Source of the DNA: Achromobacter ruhlandii
GTDB taxonomy: Bacteria; Pseudomonadota; Gammaproteobacteria; Burkholderiales; Burkholderiaceae_B
Direction of reading: 5' to 3'
Assembly (NCBI RefSeq): GCF_902859695.1
Contig: NZ_CADIJL010000042.1
Location: 1 to 50,904 of the forward strand
Length of the DNA: 50,904 nucleotides
The translations under genes were made by a program, and so were the position numbers. The stretch's first letter is position 1. The number at the start of each line of letters is the position of its first letter. Shown here piece after piece: positions 17,040-25,092 of the stretch. The notes below the pieces were generated by a model. The model ran no database searches. It was not told the DNA's origin and worked only from the letters and a program-made list of their open reading frames with translations.

Positions 17040-17708
17040 TCACGTTTTGCGGCAGAGCCAGCCCTGGAATGTCAGCGCGGCGTAGAACCGCTCGATATCG
17101 GTGAAGCCGGCCTCGCGCAGGATGGCTTCGTCTGCCTGCGGCGCCAGCACCGGCAACTTGTCGCGCATTGCCCGCATGCCGTTTTGGGCCTGTTCGGCGG
17201 GCACGCCCGCGGCGGTCACGAAGGCGGCATTGCGGGCCAGCCAGGCATCGCGCCGTTCGGGTGGAAAACTGTGGTGCACCGCGATGAAGGGCGCGCCGGG
17301 CTTGAGCCGGCGGCTGATTTCGCGAACGGTCCGAAGGCGTTCGGGCGCTGCCAGGAAATGCAGCGTCAGCAGGCAGGTGGCGCCGTCGAAGGGGCCTTCG
17401 GGCGCGTCGTCGATATAGCCCTGGTGCAGCGCCGCGCGCGGGGCCAGATCGCCCAATGTGGCGATGGCCTGGCGCAGCATGTCAGCCGACGGATCGACGC
17501 CGTCCAGGCGCCAGCCTGGCCGCGTCTCGGCCAGGGCCTTCAACTCCAGTCCGCCGCCGGCGCCGAGCACCAGGAGGCGGCCGTCGTCCGGCGTCAGCTC
17601 GGCCATCAGCAGGCCGATCATGCGGTGCAGGTCGCGCAGGCCGGGGACGTGGCGCGCGACCCGTTCGGCGTAGTCGTCCGAGGCGCCGGGCGTATTGGTG
17701 AAGGACAT
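17040..17708 (-). CDS. Class I SAM-dependent methyltransferase
   Basis: A 222-residue Rossmann-fold methyltransferase. The ATG at 17708 is supported by CCCGGAG 8-12 bp upstream. Motif I is LLVLGAGGGLEL; an acidic residue ends strand 2 (LDGVDPSADML), and FDGATCLLTLHFL marks motif IV. It resembles the generic Methyltransf_12/25 group found next to metabolic genes; no substrate-specific residues were recognised. The region immediately 5' holds no clear partner, so a function cannot be assigned. Confidence 0.82.
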   Translation of the reverse strand: MSFTNTPGASDDYAERVARHVPGLRDLHRMIGLLMAELTPDDGRLLVLGAGGGLELKALAETRPGWRLDGVDPSADMLRQAIATLGDLAPRAALHQGYIDDAPEGPFDGATCLLTLHFLAAPERLRTVREISRRLKPGAPFIAVHHSFPPERRDAWLARNAAFVTAAGVPAEQAQNGMRAMRDKLPVLAPQADEAILREAGFTDIERFYAALTFQGWLCRKT

Positions 17709-17887
17709 CGATGACTCCGGGCGGGACGGCGGCCAGGGCGGCGCGCCGTCATCATGAAACATATGATGTTGCATGATAGCGTCGGCGTCAAGCGGCGACG
17801 ACCGCGATTGGCCTGGTGGCGGCCGGCCAGGGGGTGGCTCAGGGGCTGCCGCCCGCAGAGGAGTTCAAACCGAGCGGCTTGGGGGAA

Positions 17888-19045
17888 TCAGGCCGCGATG
17901 GAGAGCGCCCGCGCCGCGCCGGGAAAGTCCGGCAGCACGATGTCGCAATGGCCGGGGCGCACCCAGCGCACCCGCTCGCGGGTGGCGTCGATGCAGCCGC
18001 CTTCGGCGTACACGCCCTGCGGGTCGCGGATCCGCATCATGCGTTCAAGGATGACGGCGGTGGCCTCGGGGTCGGCCAGGGTTTCGTGCACGCGTTCCTT
18101 GACGATCTGCTCGTCGATATGGCGCTTGCCAGCGGCGTCGGTGCGCAGGCCGTGGCGCCAGTGGTAGATCTCGACGCACTTGGACGTCAGCGTGTACGGC
18201 GCGCCGCGTTCCCAGAAATTGTTGAACAGGCCGCCGCCCAGGTAGAACACCCAGGACCCTTCGTAGCCTTCGACGTCCGACGATTCGGCGTCGGGGTTGC
18301 GGAACCAGAGCCGGTCGCCCGGCACGTAGAAGCGCTGCGGCAAGGGCGCGTCGAGCGCGCCGTATTCGTGCAGGAAGGTGTCGTGGAAACTGCCGGACAT
18401 GACCGCGCGCGTTTCCCATTGGCGCTGCAGCCGGCGGCCGAGCTCGGGGTTGGCGGTCTGCAGTTCCTGCGCGATGCCGAGCACGGTGACGTATTCGGTG
18501 GCGCGGTAGCACGAGAACGAATACAACTGGCCCGAGGCCTCGGGCTGGGTGGCCTTGCGCAGTCCGTCGATCAGCGAGCGGCCCGGCAGCACCGTGAACC
18601 CGCGCGCCTCGTCGTAAGTCCAGTAGTCCTCGGGCCGCTCGGCGTGTTCGGTGTCGAAGGCCAGCGCGGTCTTGCCGGCGGCCTGCACGATGTAGCGGCG
18701 GATGCGCACGGCCGAGGCCAGTTCCGCCACGCTGGGGAAGTCGAAGGCGACCGGGCTGGCCAGCATCGCCAGCACGATCTCGCGGTCCAGGTCGGCTTCG
18801 TTGGCGTCGGTGCGCAGGCTCAGCGCCCGCGCCACGCCGGTGGTGTCGTGGTCGGGCAGGTAGCTGGCGGCGAAACCGGGCGTGAGCGCGGCGTGCACGC
18901 CGGTGGCGCCGGCTCGCGCCTGGCAATTGGCGGCGGCGCGCAGCCCAAGGTTGGACAGGAAGTGTTGCGTCATTTCCAACGCGTCGGCGGCGTGGATGAC
19001 AATTCCGCCCGGATCGGGACAGGGCTGCTGCGGGGATGACGGCAT
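17888..19045 (-). CDS. Tgl-like protein-glutamine gamma-glutamyltransferase
   Basis: A 385-residue protein whose residues about 95-295 align by eye with the Bacillus spore transglutaminase Tgl (245 residues), which cross-links Gln and Lys side chains. Matching blocks: SPVAFDFPSVAEL and YIVQAAGKT; LYSFSCYRATEY, where C179 falls on Tgl's catalytic cysteine; PQRFYVPGDRLWFRNPD; and EGYEGSWVFYLG, where E262 falls on the catalytic glutamate. The glutamate that precedes the cysteine in Tgl is Ser here, and the later histidine appears to be Asn. About 90 residues are added at each end. No signal peptide is evident. The ATG at 19043-19045 is chosen because upstream in-frame sequence looks non-coding. 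Homology is my recall-based alignment; enzymatic activity is inference. Confidence 0.75.
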   Translation of the reverse strand: MPSSPQQPCPDPGGIVIHAADALEMTQHFLSNLGLRAAANCQARAGATGVHAALTPGFAASYLPDHDTTGVARALSLRTDANEADLDREIVLAMLASPVAFDFPSVAELASAVRIRRYIVQAAGKTALAFDTEHAERPEDYWTYDEARGFTVLPGRSLIDGLRKATQPEASGQLYSFSCYRATEYVTVLGIAQELQTANPELGRRLQRQWETRAVMSGSFHDTFLHEYGALDAPLPQRFYVPGDRLWFRNPDAESSDVEGYEGSWVFYLGGGLFNNFWERGAPYTLTSKCVEIYHWRHGLRTDAAGKRHIDEQIVKERVHETLADPEATAVILERMMRIRDPQGVYAEGGCIDATRERVRWVRPGHCDIVLPDFPGAARALSIAA

Positions 19046-19340
19046 GGAATACGAACCGGAAGGCAACGGACAGACTATGGATAAGCGCACACGGGGCCGA
19101 GTTCCCGTCAAGCTGCAAAGGCGCGTGAATATCTGTTTCAGGTCGTGCGCGCCCGTGGAAGCCGTCCCGTGGGGTCTGATTGATTGTAGGGGTGATGCCT
19201 TAATATCAGCTGTATGAATATGGCTCGCCAGCCGCATGATTGTCACGGCGCTGTCATGCGCGAGGGCATCCGGCGCCTGGCATGACGGGCCGGCACGGTG
19301 CCGGTCCGAGACTGGATTGACGTCGGGAGGCGACGCGCAG

Positions 19341-19949
19341 ATGACCCATCCCTTGTCCGCCGGCGTGATGGCCTTGTATCAGACGCATGCGGCGGCGTTC
19401 GAGCGCGACCGCGGCGCCGCGTTGATCGAGCGCGCCTGGCTGGCCGACTTCCTGGCGGCGTTGCCGACGGCCACGCCGCGGGTGCTGGACATCGGCTGCG
19501 GCACCGGCGTGCCGATCGCCGGCCACCTGATCGAGCACGGCTGCCGGATTACCGGTGTCGATAGTTCGACCGCATTGCTGGCGCGCGCCGCCGCGCGCTT
19601 TCCCGAACAGGCGTGGATCGCCGCCGACATGCGCCAGCTGCCTTGCGCCGGGCCGTTCGACGGCCTGATCGCGTGGCACAGTTTCTTCCATCTGTCGCCC
19701 GAGGACCAGCGGCCCATGTTCGCGCAGTTCCGGCGCCTGGCCGCGCCGGGCGCGGCGCTGATGTTCACCAGCGGCACGACCCTGGGTGAGGCCATCGGCC
19801 GGCTCGACGGCCAGCCGCTTTATCACGGCAGCCTGGACAGCGCCGAATACCGCGAGCTGCTCGCGGCCAACGGCTTCGAGGTATTGCGCCACGTCGAATG
19901 GGACGCTGCTTGCGGCAACGCGACGGTGTGGCTGGCCAGGCGGACCTGA
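19341..19949 (+). CDS. Class I SAM-dependent methyltransferase
   Basis: A 202-residue methyltransferase; GGGAGG lies upstream of the ATG at 19341. Motif I is VLDIGCGTGVPIA, with the ribose-binding acid in ITGVDSSTALL and the motif IV-like stretch FDGLIAWHSFFHL; the C-terminal strands (FEVLRHVEWD) close the fold. It resembles generic Methyltransf_11/25 enzymes of 200-210 residues. It is divergent from the Tgl-like gene across a 295-bp gap and convergent with a small inner-membrane protein, so it may be a single-gene unit. Substrate unknown. Confidence 0.85.
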   Translation: MTHPLSAGVMALYQTHAAAFERDRGAALIERAWLADFLAALPTATPRVLDIGCGTGVPIAGHLIEHGCRITGVDSSTALLARAAARFPEQAWIAADMRQLPCAGPFDGLIAWHSFFHLSPEDQRPMFAQFRRLAAPGAALMFTSGTTLGEAIGRLDGQPLYHGSLDSAEYRELLAANGFEVLRHVEWDAACGNATVWLARRT

Positions 19950-19974
19950 GCCGGGCGGGCGAGGGGCCGTCAGG

Positions 19975-20550
19975 TCATAGATGCGGATCGCGCAGGATCG
20001 CCCGGATCCTGAGGAAGGCGTAGGCGGCGCAGCCCAGCGCGATCAGCACCACGAGCCAGGCATACGCCTTCTTGCGCTGCTTGGTGGACCAGGCTCTATC
20101 GTAGGTGGCCACCGGATCCCACAACACCTTGCCGTCCATCTGGCGCAGCCCATAAACCCTGATGGGCACGTGCACGCTGAACATCTGGCCCTCGTAGACG
20201 TTCTTCAGGTCGTCCGGCTCGCGGTCGGTCAGCAGTTCCAGGGTCCGTGGCAGGACGAGGCCGGTCACAACGGCGCCCGCCTCGAACGCCACGTCGGGAT
20301 AGTCGTTCGAGAAATAGCAAAGAGGCCTGTAGCCGCTGTTCTGCCGGGAGCTGGCGGTCCGCGAGTAGGGGCATACGGCCAACTTGTCCACGCGCACGGC
20401 GATGGCGTGCAGCGTGGCGGGATCGGGCGGCAGGTACGCCTTGTTCGCGGCGTCGAAGAGATCGCGGGACAAAATCAGTAGCATCAGGCAGAGGAACAGC
20501 GCATTCAGCGGGCGCTTGAAGCGCGCCTTGATCTCGCTCCATTCGCTCAT
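19975..20550 (-). CDS. Inner-membrane protein with two transmembrane segments, unknown
   Basis: A 191-residue protein with one hydrophobic segment near residues 16-31 (LNALFLCLMLLILS) and one near 162-180 (AYAWLVVLIALGCAAYAFL), leaving a periplasmic domain of about 125 residues between them. That domain has two cysteines (VCPYSR, LCYFSN) that could pair. I recognise no family. The ATG at 20550 overlaps the stop of a possible 32-codon upstream frame in ATGA; a longer in-frame extension upstream would be Arg/Pro-rich and is rejected. Confidence 0.7.
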   Translation of the reverse strand: MSEWSEIKARFKRPLNALFLCLMLLILSRDLFDAANKAYLPPDPATLHAIAVRVDKLAVCPYSRTASSRQNSGYRPLCYFSNDYPDVAFEAGAVVTGLVLPRTLELLTDREPDDLKNVYEGQMFSVHVPIRVYGLRQMDGKVLWDPVATYDRAWSTKQRKKAYAWLVVLIALGCAAYAFLRIRAILRDPHL

Positions 20551-20645
20551 TGGCGTGGCCTCGCGGCGCGCGGCGCCAGCGCCGCCGGGGCGGGGCGGGA
20601 CTTGGCGCGGCTGCGCATGCGGATGGCGTGTGTGTCCAGGTTCAT
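20547..20645 (-). CDS. Possible 32-residue leader or small protein
   Basis: An ATG-initiated frame of 32 codons (starting MNLDTHAIRMRSRAK, Arg/Ala/Pro-rich, strongly basic) whose TGA overlaps the ATG of the inner-membrane protein gene as ATGA. A purine-rich GAGGGG sits very close to the ATG, closer than ideal. The overlap suggests translational coupling, but high-GC sequence produces such frames by chance. Confidence 0.3.
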   Translation of the reverse strand: MNLDTHAIRMRSRAKSRPAPAALAPRAARPRQ

Positions 20646-20868
20646 GGCCCCTCGGTTCCCGGTATTGTTGCTGGCGGGTGAATGCTAGCGAATTTCCGAG
20701 GGCGCGGCGGGGCAAGGTTAAACATAACGTTGGTCGATGTTTCAAATTGCCTGGCGGCGGGCTACGATTTGCGGCCGCGAGACCGCGGCTGGCAAGCCCC
20801 GCACGCAGGGGCCATGGCCAACAGGGCCAACGCATAAGGTCCTGGCTGGATTGCGGCCGGAAACAGTA
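20551..20868. other. 318-bp gap: promoter region of membrane-protein gene
   Basis: Between the membrane-protein start and the LysR stop. Apart from the possible 32-codon frame and the inverted repeat at 20720-20742, I see no gene or RNA. A less GC-rich patch at about 20690-20750 is the likely promoter for the leftward gene. No terminator was found for the LysR gene. Confidence 0.5.
20720..20742. promoter_or_regulatory. Inverted repeat AAACAT-N11-ATGTTT
   Basis: A perfect 6-bp inverted repeat with an 11-bp centre in an AT-richer patch about 170 bp before the membrane-protein gene and 75 bp before the possible leader frame. Possible operator; no regulator is indicated. Confidence 0.3.
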
Positions 20869-21807
20869 TCAACCAGCAACGCCCGCCCGGCCCGCGCCGC
20901 TCACCGGCGCATGCTCCGCCATCAGTTCCGCCACCCAGTCAATGAACACCCGCAGCTTGGCGCTGACGTGCCGGTTGGGCGGGAAGGCGATGTACAGCGG
21001 CATCGAATCAAGCCGCCAGTCCTCGAACAGCGGCACCAGTTCGCCGCGCGCCGCGTGGTCGCGGGCCATGTAGTCCGGCAGCCACAGAATGCCCATGCCG
21101 GCCAGCCCCGCCGCCAGGTAGGCGTTGCCGTCGTCCACCGCGACCACATAGCGTCCGTGCGCGTGGACGCGTTCGTCGCCGCGATGCATGGCGTAGGGCA
21201 GGGGCTTGCCGCTGCGCGACCAGAGGAAGCCGACGATGCGGTGGTGGCTGTCCTCGAGGTCGCGCGGATGCGCGGGCGCGCCGGCCCGTTGCAGGTAGGC
21301 GGGCGCGGCATACACGCGCAATTGCAGGTCGCCGACGCGCCGCGCCATCAGTGACTGGTCGGTCAGTTCGCCGCCGCGCACCACGCAGTCGACGTTTTCG
21401 CCGATCACGTCGACGATGCGGTCGCTCACGCCCATGTCGAGCTGGATATCCGGATAGCGCGCGTGGAAGGCGGGCAGGGCGGGCACCAGGATCATGCGCG
21501 CCAGCGGGCTGGGCACGTCGACCCGCAGGCGCCCGCGCGGCACGGACGCGGCCACGGACAGGCTGGTTTCGGCGTCGTCCATGTCGGCCAGCAGCCGCAG
21601 CACGCGCTCGTAGTAGACCGCGCCGTCGGCGGTGACGTTGACCTTGCGGGTGGTGCGGTTGAGCAGGCGCACGCGCAGCCGCGCCTCCAGTTGTTGCACC
21701 AGTTGCGTGACGCTGGTCTTGCTCATGTGCAGCGTCTCGGCCGCTTTGGTGAAGCTGCCGGTTTCCACCACGCGGGCGAAGGCCTGCATTGCGTCGAAAC
21801 GGTCCAT
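20869..21807 (-). CDS. LysR-type regulator
   Basis: A 312-residue LysR regulator of the large AaeR/DmlR-like group. The ATG at 21807 is chosen because GGAG lies 5 bp before it; the GTG two codons upstream would overlap this site. The winged helix covers residues 1-60 (AFARVVETGSFTKAAETLHMSKTSVTQLVQQLEARL); the wing has LLNRTTRKVNVT. The effector domain follows with IVDVIGENVDCVVRGGELTDQSLMARRVG, typical of this group. It is divergent from a Rid-family gene, with a perfect inverted repeat between them, so it most likely controls that gene. Effector unknown. Confidence 0.9.
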   Translation of the reverse strand: MDRFDAMQAFARVVETGSFTKAAETLHMSKTSVTQLVQQLEARLRVRLLNRTTRKVNVTADGAVYYERVLRLLADMDDAETSLSVAASVPRGRLRVDVPSPLARMILVPALPAFHARYPDIQLDMGVSDRIVDVIGENVDCVVRGGELTDQSLMARRVGDLQLRVYAAPAYLQRAGAPAHPRDLEDSHHRIVGFLWSRSGKPLPYAMHRGDERVHAHGRYVVAVDDGNAYLAAGLAGMGILWLPDYMARDHAARGELVPLFEDWRLDSMPLYIAFPPNRHVSAKLRVFIDWVAELMAEHAPVSGAGRAGVAG

Positions 21808-21831
21808 CGCCACTCCAGGGGATCAGGGGAT

Positions 21832-21850
21832 TGTTTGCATTTTACAAACA
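21832..21850. promoter_or_regulatory. Candidate LysR box between LysR and Rid genes
   Basis: TGTTTG and CAAACA form a perfect 6-bp inverted repeat around a 7-bp AT-rich centre, with T-N11-A spacing inside it. It lies 25 bp before the LysR gene and 98 bp before the Rid-family gene. Confidence 0.55.
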
Positions 21851-21947
21851 GTGATGGACAAGCTTGCCCGTTTATCGGCGGCGGCGCCGTCCGTACAGTG
21901 CCTGCATCATCAATACGGGCTTTAAGGCCCGGGACAGGAGAATGAGT

Positions 21948-22346
21948 ATGGCAACGCGTGATGTGGTTTTTCCGGCCGGGCGCCAGGCGCTGTATGAACG
22001 CAACCGCTATTCGCCCGCGGTGCGGTCGAATGGCTTTCTGTTCGTGTCGGGCCAGGTGGGCAGCCGCGAGGACGGCTCGCCCGAACCCGACCTGCAGGCG
22101 CAGGTGCGGCAGGCGTTCGACAACCTGAACGCGATCCTGAAGGCGGCGGGCGCCAGCTTCGAGGACGTGATCGACGTGACGGTGTTCATGGTGGATCCGG
22201 CGTCCCGCTTCGAGACCATCTGGCAGGTGGTGCCGGAATACTGGGGCCCGGCGCCGCATCCGACGCTGACGGCTGTGGGCGTGACCTGGCTGTACGGCTT
22301 CGATTTCGAGATCAAGGTGATCGCGAAACTGCCGCGGGACGCCTAG
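21948..22346 (+). CDS. Rid-family (YjgF/UK114) protein
   Basis: A 132-residue trimer-forming Rid protein. Of two in-frame ATGs six bases apart, 21948 has proper spacing (7 bp) from AGGAG. The fold is recognisable from YSPAVRSNGFLFVSGQVG, the FDNLNAILKAAGASFEDVIDVTVF helix-strand and the closing DFEIKVIAKLP strand. The arginine that in true RidA deaminates 2-aminoacrylate is expected in the PTLTAVGVTWL stretch but is not there, so this belongs to a non-RidA subgroup whose activity is generally unknown. It is divergent from a LysR gene that probably regulates it, and ends at a strong terminator. Confidence 0.88.
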   Translation: MATRDVVFPAGRQALYERNRYSPAVRSNGFLFVSGQVGSREDGSPEPDLQAQVRQAFDNLNAILKAAGASFEDVIDVTVFMVDPASRFETIWQVVPEYWGPAPHPTLTAVGVTWLYGFDFEIKVIAKLPRDA

Positions 22347-22376
22347 CCGGCCCTGGCGGCGGGGCAAGAAAAGCGA

Positions 22377-22415
22377 CGGGGCAGGCCGGCGGGATCGCCG
22401 GGCCTGCCCCGTTTT
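22377..22415 (+). terminator. Rho-independent terminator, possibly bidirectional
   Basis: CGGGGCAGGCC and GGCCTGCCCCG form a perfect 11-bp stem, extended by GGCG/CGCC inside, followed by TTTT. It serves the Rid gene on the plus strand and lies just past the stop of the convergent 513-residue gene, where an A-rich stretch on the other side could give T residues. Confidence 0.85.
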
Positions 22416-22430
22416 GCGTGCCTCGTCGTA

Positions 22431-23972
22431 TCAGCCGCGCAGGCGGGCCACGGCTTGCGCCAGGTCTTCCTGCTTGCGGATCAGGGCGGCCTCGACCTGA
22501 TCGCGCGGAGTGCGGGTGTCGTCGCGGTGGCCGGTCAGATCGGCCGCGCGCAGCAGGCCCATCAGGTCCTCGGTGCGGGTCTGGGTCGTGGGCGTGATGC
22601 GGCTCTGGTCGACCAGCTTGCCCTTGACGAACTTGCTCACCAGGGTGGACATCGTGCTGGATTCGGTGAACGAGGCCTGGGCCAGTTCGCCGTCTTCGTA
22701 GGCGATGTCGGTGCGGTTGCTGTAATCGTCGCGGATCTGGTGGAACGCGTAGTTCTGCGACTCGGGATCCGTGGTCAGGTTCAGCTTCTGATCGGGCGTG
22801 AGCGCGCGGTGGAAGCTGGCGTTCAGCGACGATTGCTGCTGTTGCGTGATCGCCAGGTCCAGTTGCGGGCGGCCGCTGGAAGTGGTGTTTTGCGAGGTCT
22901 CGTACGAGAAGGTGTCGAATTCGCGCGGTTGCAGCGGATTGGAGGCGACCGGCGCCTGGTTGATCGAGGCGGAGAAGTCGGCCAGGCCGGACAGCATGGT
23001 GCGATGCACTTCGGCCGGCATGCCCAGGCGCGTCGTGGTGGTGCCTTGCGGCGCCCAGTCGCCGTAGCTCTTGTGCAGGTCCGAGAAGCCGGACTTGAAC
23101 AGGGCCATCAGCGTGGCGTCGCCTTCGCCGCGCTTCTGGGCGCTGTCGAACTTGCTCAGGTAGCTGTTGATCGCGGCCGTCTGCTGCTGGGCGCTGCCGA
23201 ACTGGCTGGGCTTGCTGGCGTCGACGTTGATCTGGGCCGAGCCGGCCACGGTCTTGACCGTCAGCGAGCGTTGACCCGCATCGGCCTGGAAATTGAAGCT
23301 GACGCGGTCGGGGCCCTCGGCGCCGACCGTGGCTTCCAGCGACACCGACGACAGCACGCTGGTATTGAACTTGGCCAATGCGCCCAGCGCCAGCTTGGGC
23401 GGCACCGAGGCCAGGCCGTCGACGGCGTCCTGGAACGATTTGGACAGGCCGGCGATGGCGCTGCGTTCTTCTTCGGTGAGCTTGGCATCGCCCACGTCGA
23501 TCTGCACGCCCAGGCCCTTTTCATTGCTTTCCAGGGTCACCGTGACCTTGGCGCCGCTGGCGGTGGTGATGCGCAGCGCGACCGAGTTGTCGGCCACGGC
23601 CGCGCCCTGGGGCGCGGCGATGCCGTCCACCGGGGCGGCGGCGCGGGACGACGGGATGGACAGCGAGAAATTACCGCCATCGTTCTGCATGCGGCCCAGC
23701 AGGGCCGCGGCCAGGCCCTTGAACTGGCCGGTCAGCGACGAGGCGCGGACGTTGTCGGACATTAACGAGGACAGGGCATCCGGGGCCTGGACCTGGCCGG
23801 CGGCGACGGATTCGGGCGAATAGGTCAGCACGTTGGCCGGCTGGCCCAGCGTCACCGAGGTGGACGCGGGAATGTCGGGGCTGCGGTTGACGGTGGTGAC
23901 GCGGGACACCCCGGTCGCCGGCGCCTGCGGGGCGATGACGAGCGGCGGGGTGTAGCTGGAGATCGTGGTCAT
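22431..23972 (-). CDS. Cysteine-free 513-residue protein of unknown function
   Basis: I do not recognise a family. The ATG at 23972 has AGGA 11 bp upstream. There is no signal peptide or transmembrane segment. The protein has no cysteine and only one tryptophan. It is Ser/Thr/Gln/Ala-rich, with a disordered-looking N-terminus (residues 1-75), a middle of short beta-like stretches (VALRITTASGAKVTVTLESN, VSFNFQADAG, SLTVKTVAG) and a Gln/Asp-rich C-terminal half ending in a helical, charged tail. Length, lack of Cys and N-terminal disorder are reminiscent of type III-exported or flagellar-hook-like proteins, but this is weak. It has an unusually AT-rich 5' region with a 20-bp palindrome and is transcribed alone. 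Confidence 0.75.
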   Translation of the reverse strand: MTTISSYTPPLVIAPQAPATGVSRVTTVNRSPDIPASTSVTLGQPANVLTYSPESVAAGQVQAPDALSSLMSDNVRASSLTGQFKGLAAALLGRMQNDGGNFSLSIPSSRAAAPVDGIAAPQGAAVADNSVALRITTASGAKVTVTLESNEKGLGVQIDVGDAKLTEEERSAIAGLSKSFQDAVDGLASVPPKLALGALAKFNTSVLSSVSLEATVGAEGPDRVSFNFQADAGQRSLTVKTVAGSAQINVDASKPSQFGSAQQQTAAINSYLSKFDSAQKRGEGDATLMALFKSGFSDLHKSYGDWAPQGTTTTRLGMPAEVHRTMLSGLADFSASINQAPVASNPLQPREFDTFSYETSQNTTSSGRPQLDLAITQQQQSSLNASFHRALTPDQKLNLTTDPESQNYAFHQIRDDYSNRTDIAYEDGELAQASFTESSTMSTLVSKFVKGKLVDQSRITPTTQTRTEDLMGLLRAADLTGHRDDTRTPRDQVEAALIRKQEDLAQAVARLRG

Positions 23973-24122
23973 GTCAGTGGTATTCCTGGCGGGCAACAAC
24001 TGCCCAATGAGGCTTGCCGGGGAGTATCACCATGACTAACGGCGGGCGCGACGGAAAATTAATCGGCTGGTGTTATTTATTTTTGCTTTTTTGGAGTTAT
24101 TTATATTCAGTTAAATGACAGT

Positions 24123-24142
24123 TTTTGGAATGATTTCCAAAA
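24123..24142. promoter_or_regulatory. 20-bp palindrome in AT-rich promoter region
   Basis: TTTTGGAATGATTTCCAAAA: a perfect 8-bp inverted repeat with a 4-bp centre. It lies in the AT-rich stretch of about 24050-24165, 151 bp upstream of the 513-residue gene and just downstream of the lipoprotein gene. Such AT-rich sequence stands out sharply here. A specific regulator cannot be named. Confidence 0.5.
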
Positions 24143-24220
24143 TAATGTCGACAAAATAAATGCCGTGCGCCGCGATTATCGGCCCGTGCGGGCGGCGCAT
24201 GTCTCGCGCCGCCTCGCGCC

Positions 24221-24787
24221 TTATTTCACGACATAGTTCTTCGCTTCATTTTCACCGGCCCATTTACGCAGCGCGGCGATGAATTCCGGGCAGACATTGC
24301 CGTCGACGGTGGAATCGATGATGACGCTGTCCTTCATGCGCATCAGCACCTTGCATTCATAAATGCGGGTGCGGCCCTGGTAGTAACCGCTGCTGCTTTG
24401 CTGGAATACCGGCGTCGCGGCGCTCGTGTTGGTGGCCGGGATCATGCCGACGACCTGCTGGCTGGTGCCGGTCGTGACCCATTCCTGGTAGGGCGCGGCC
24501 TGGTAGTCGGACCACTCCAGCTCCATGGTGTTGCCCACCGCCCGTTTCCGGGACGGCTCGCCCAGCGCCGCGATGGCGTCGTTGATCGAGCGGCCCTGCA
24601 TGTTGCGGGCGACGTTGACGCTGGGAGAGAACGACAGGCCCTCGGAAAAGACCCGGCTGAGCGAGGGCAACGACGAACTGCCGCCGCTGGGCATCGGCGC
24701 GCATCCGGCCAGGCTGGCGGCGGCGATCAGGCTGGCGGCCAGGCGCAGCGTCGGACGGCGGGCGGAAAGGGGCAGGGGGAAGATCAT
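24221..24787 (-). CDS. Outer-membrane-type lipoprotein, unknown function
   Basis: A 188-residue lipoprotein: positively charged start, hydrophobic segment (LRLAASLIAAASLAGC) and a lipobox LAGC with the lipidated cysteine at 29, followed by Ala, Pro (no Asp at +2, so outer-membrane targeting is expected). The mature part starts Ser/Gly-rich, then has a conserved-looking domain with MQGRSINDAIAALGEPSRK, a pattern of SmpA/OmlA-like or similar small lipoproteins in which an 'IxxxxGxP' segment recurs, and two further cysteines (YECKVLM, NVCPEF) that may pair. The gene sits alone, divergent from the DUF4189 protein. Function unknown. Confidence 0.8.
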   Translation of the reverse strand: MIFPLPLSARRPTLRLAASLIAAASLAGCAPMPSGGSSSLPSLSRVFSEGLSFSPSVNVARNMQGRSINDAIAALGEPSRKRAVGNTMELEWSDYQAAPYQEWVTTGTSQQVVGMIPATNTSAATPVFQQSSSGYYQGRTRIYECKVLMRMKDSVIIDSTVDGNVCPEFIAALRKWAGENEAKNYVVK

Positions 24788-25092
24788 GGCTTGCGGTCGG
24801 CGCTCCGTGTCGGTCGGGCGCGGCGGCTGCGATTGCGAGCCGGGCGCCAGGCGTTTTGTTTCTCTTCGTGACAGGCCGGGGTGGCCAGCCCTGCGACGGG
24901 AGAATGATTGCAGACTGACAGCCTGCTTACGAAATGTCCGCCATTTTTACCGATAAACGGGGCCAGCTTCCTTGCGCCAATGGTGAAATTTGTTACTCAA
25001 TATGCCCGCGTCGTATTGGCAAAGGGGACGGACCGGCCGAGCCGCTTTGCTAAGATCGTGGCCGCTGAATCCACCCGATCCGGACACCGACC
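24788..25092. other. 305-bp divergent promoter region
   Basis: Between the divergent lipoprotein and DUF4189 genes. The half nearest the DUF4189 gene (about 24930-25030) is clearly more AT-rich and should hold promoters. I see no gene, hairpin RNA or clear palindrome in it. Confidence 0.5.

Noticed and set aside
14132..17104. Long open frame (about 990 codons) on the plus strand opposite the CheB/CheR kinase gene
   Set aside because: Its translation is repetitive Gln/Arg/Gly/His sequence from the mirror of GC-rich codons; the minus strand encodes well-defined catalytic motifs.
19046..19246. Longer start for the Tgl-like protein
   Set aside because: The extra N-terminal residues come from a divergent promoter region less GC-rich than coding sequence and show no signal peptide.
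20551..20835. Longer start for the two-helix membrane protein
   Set aside because: The added 95 residues are Arg/Pro-rich with no pattern, and cover an AT-rich probable promoter with an inverted repeat.
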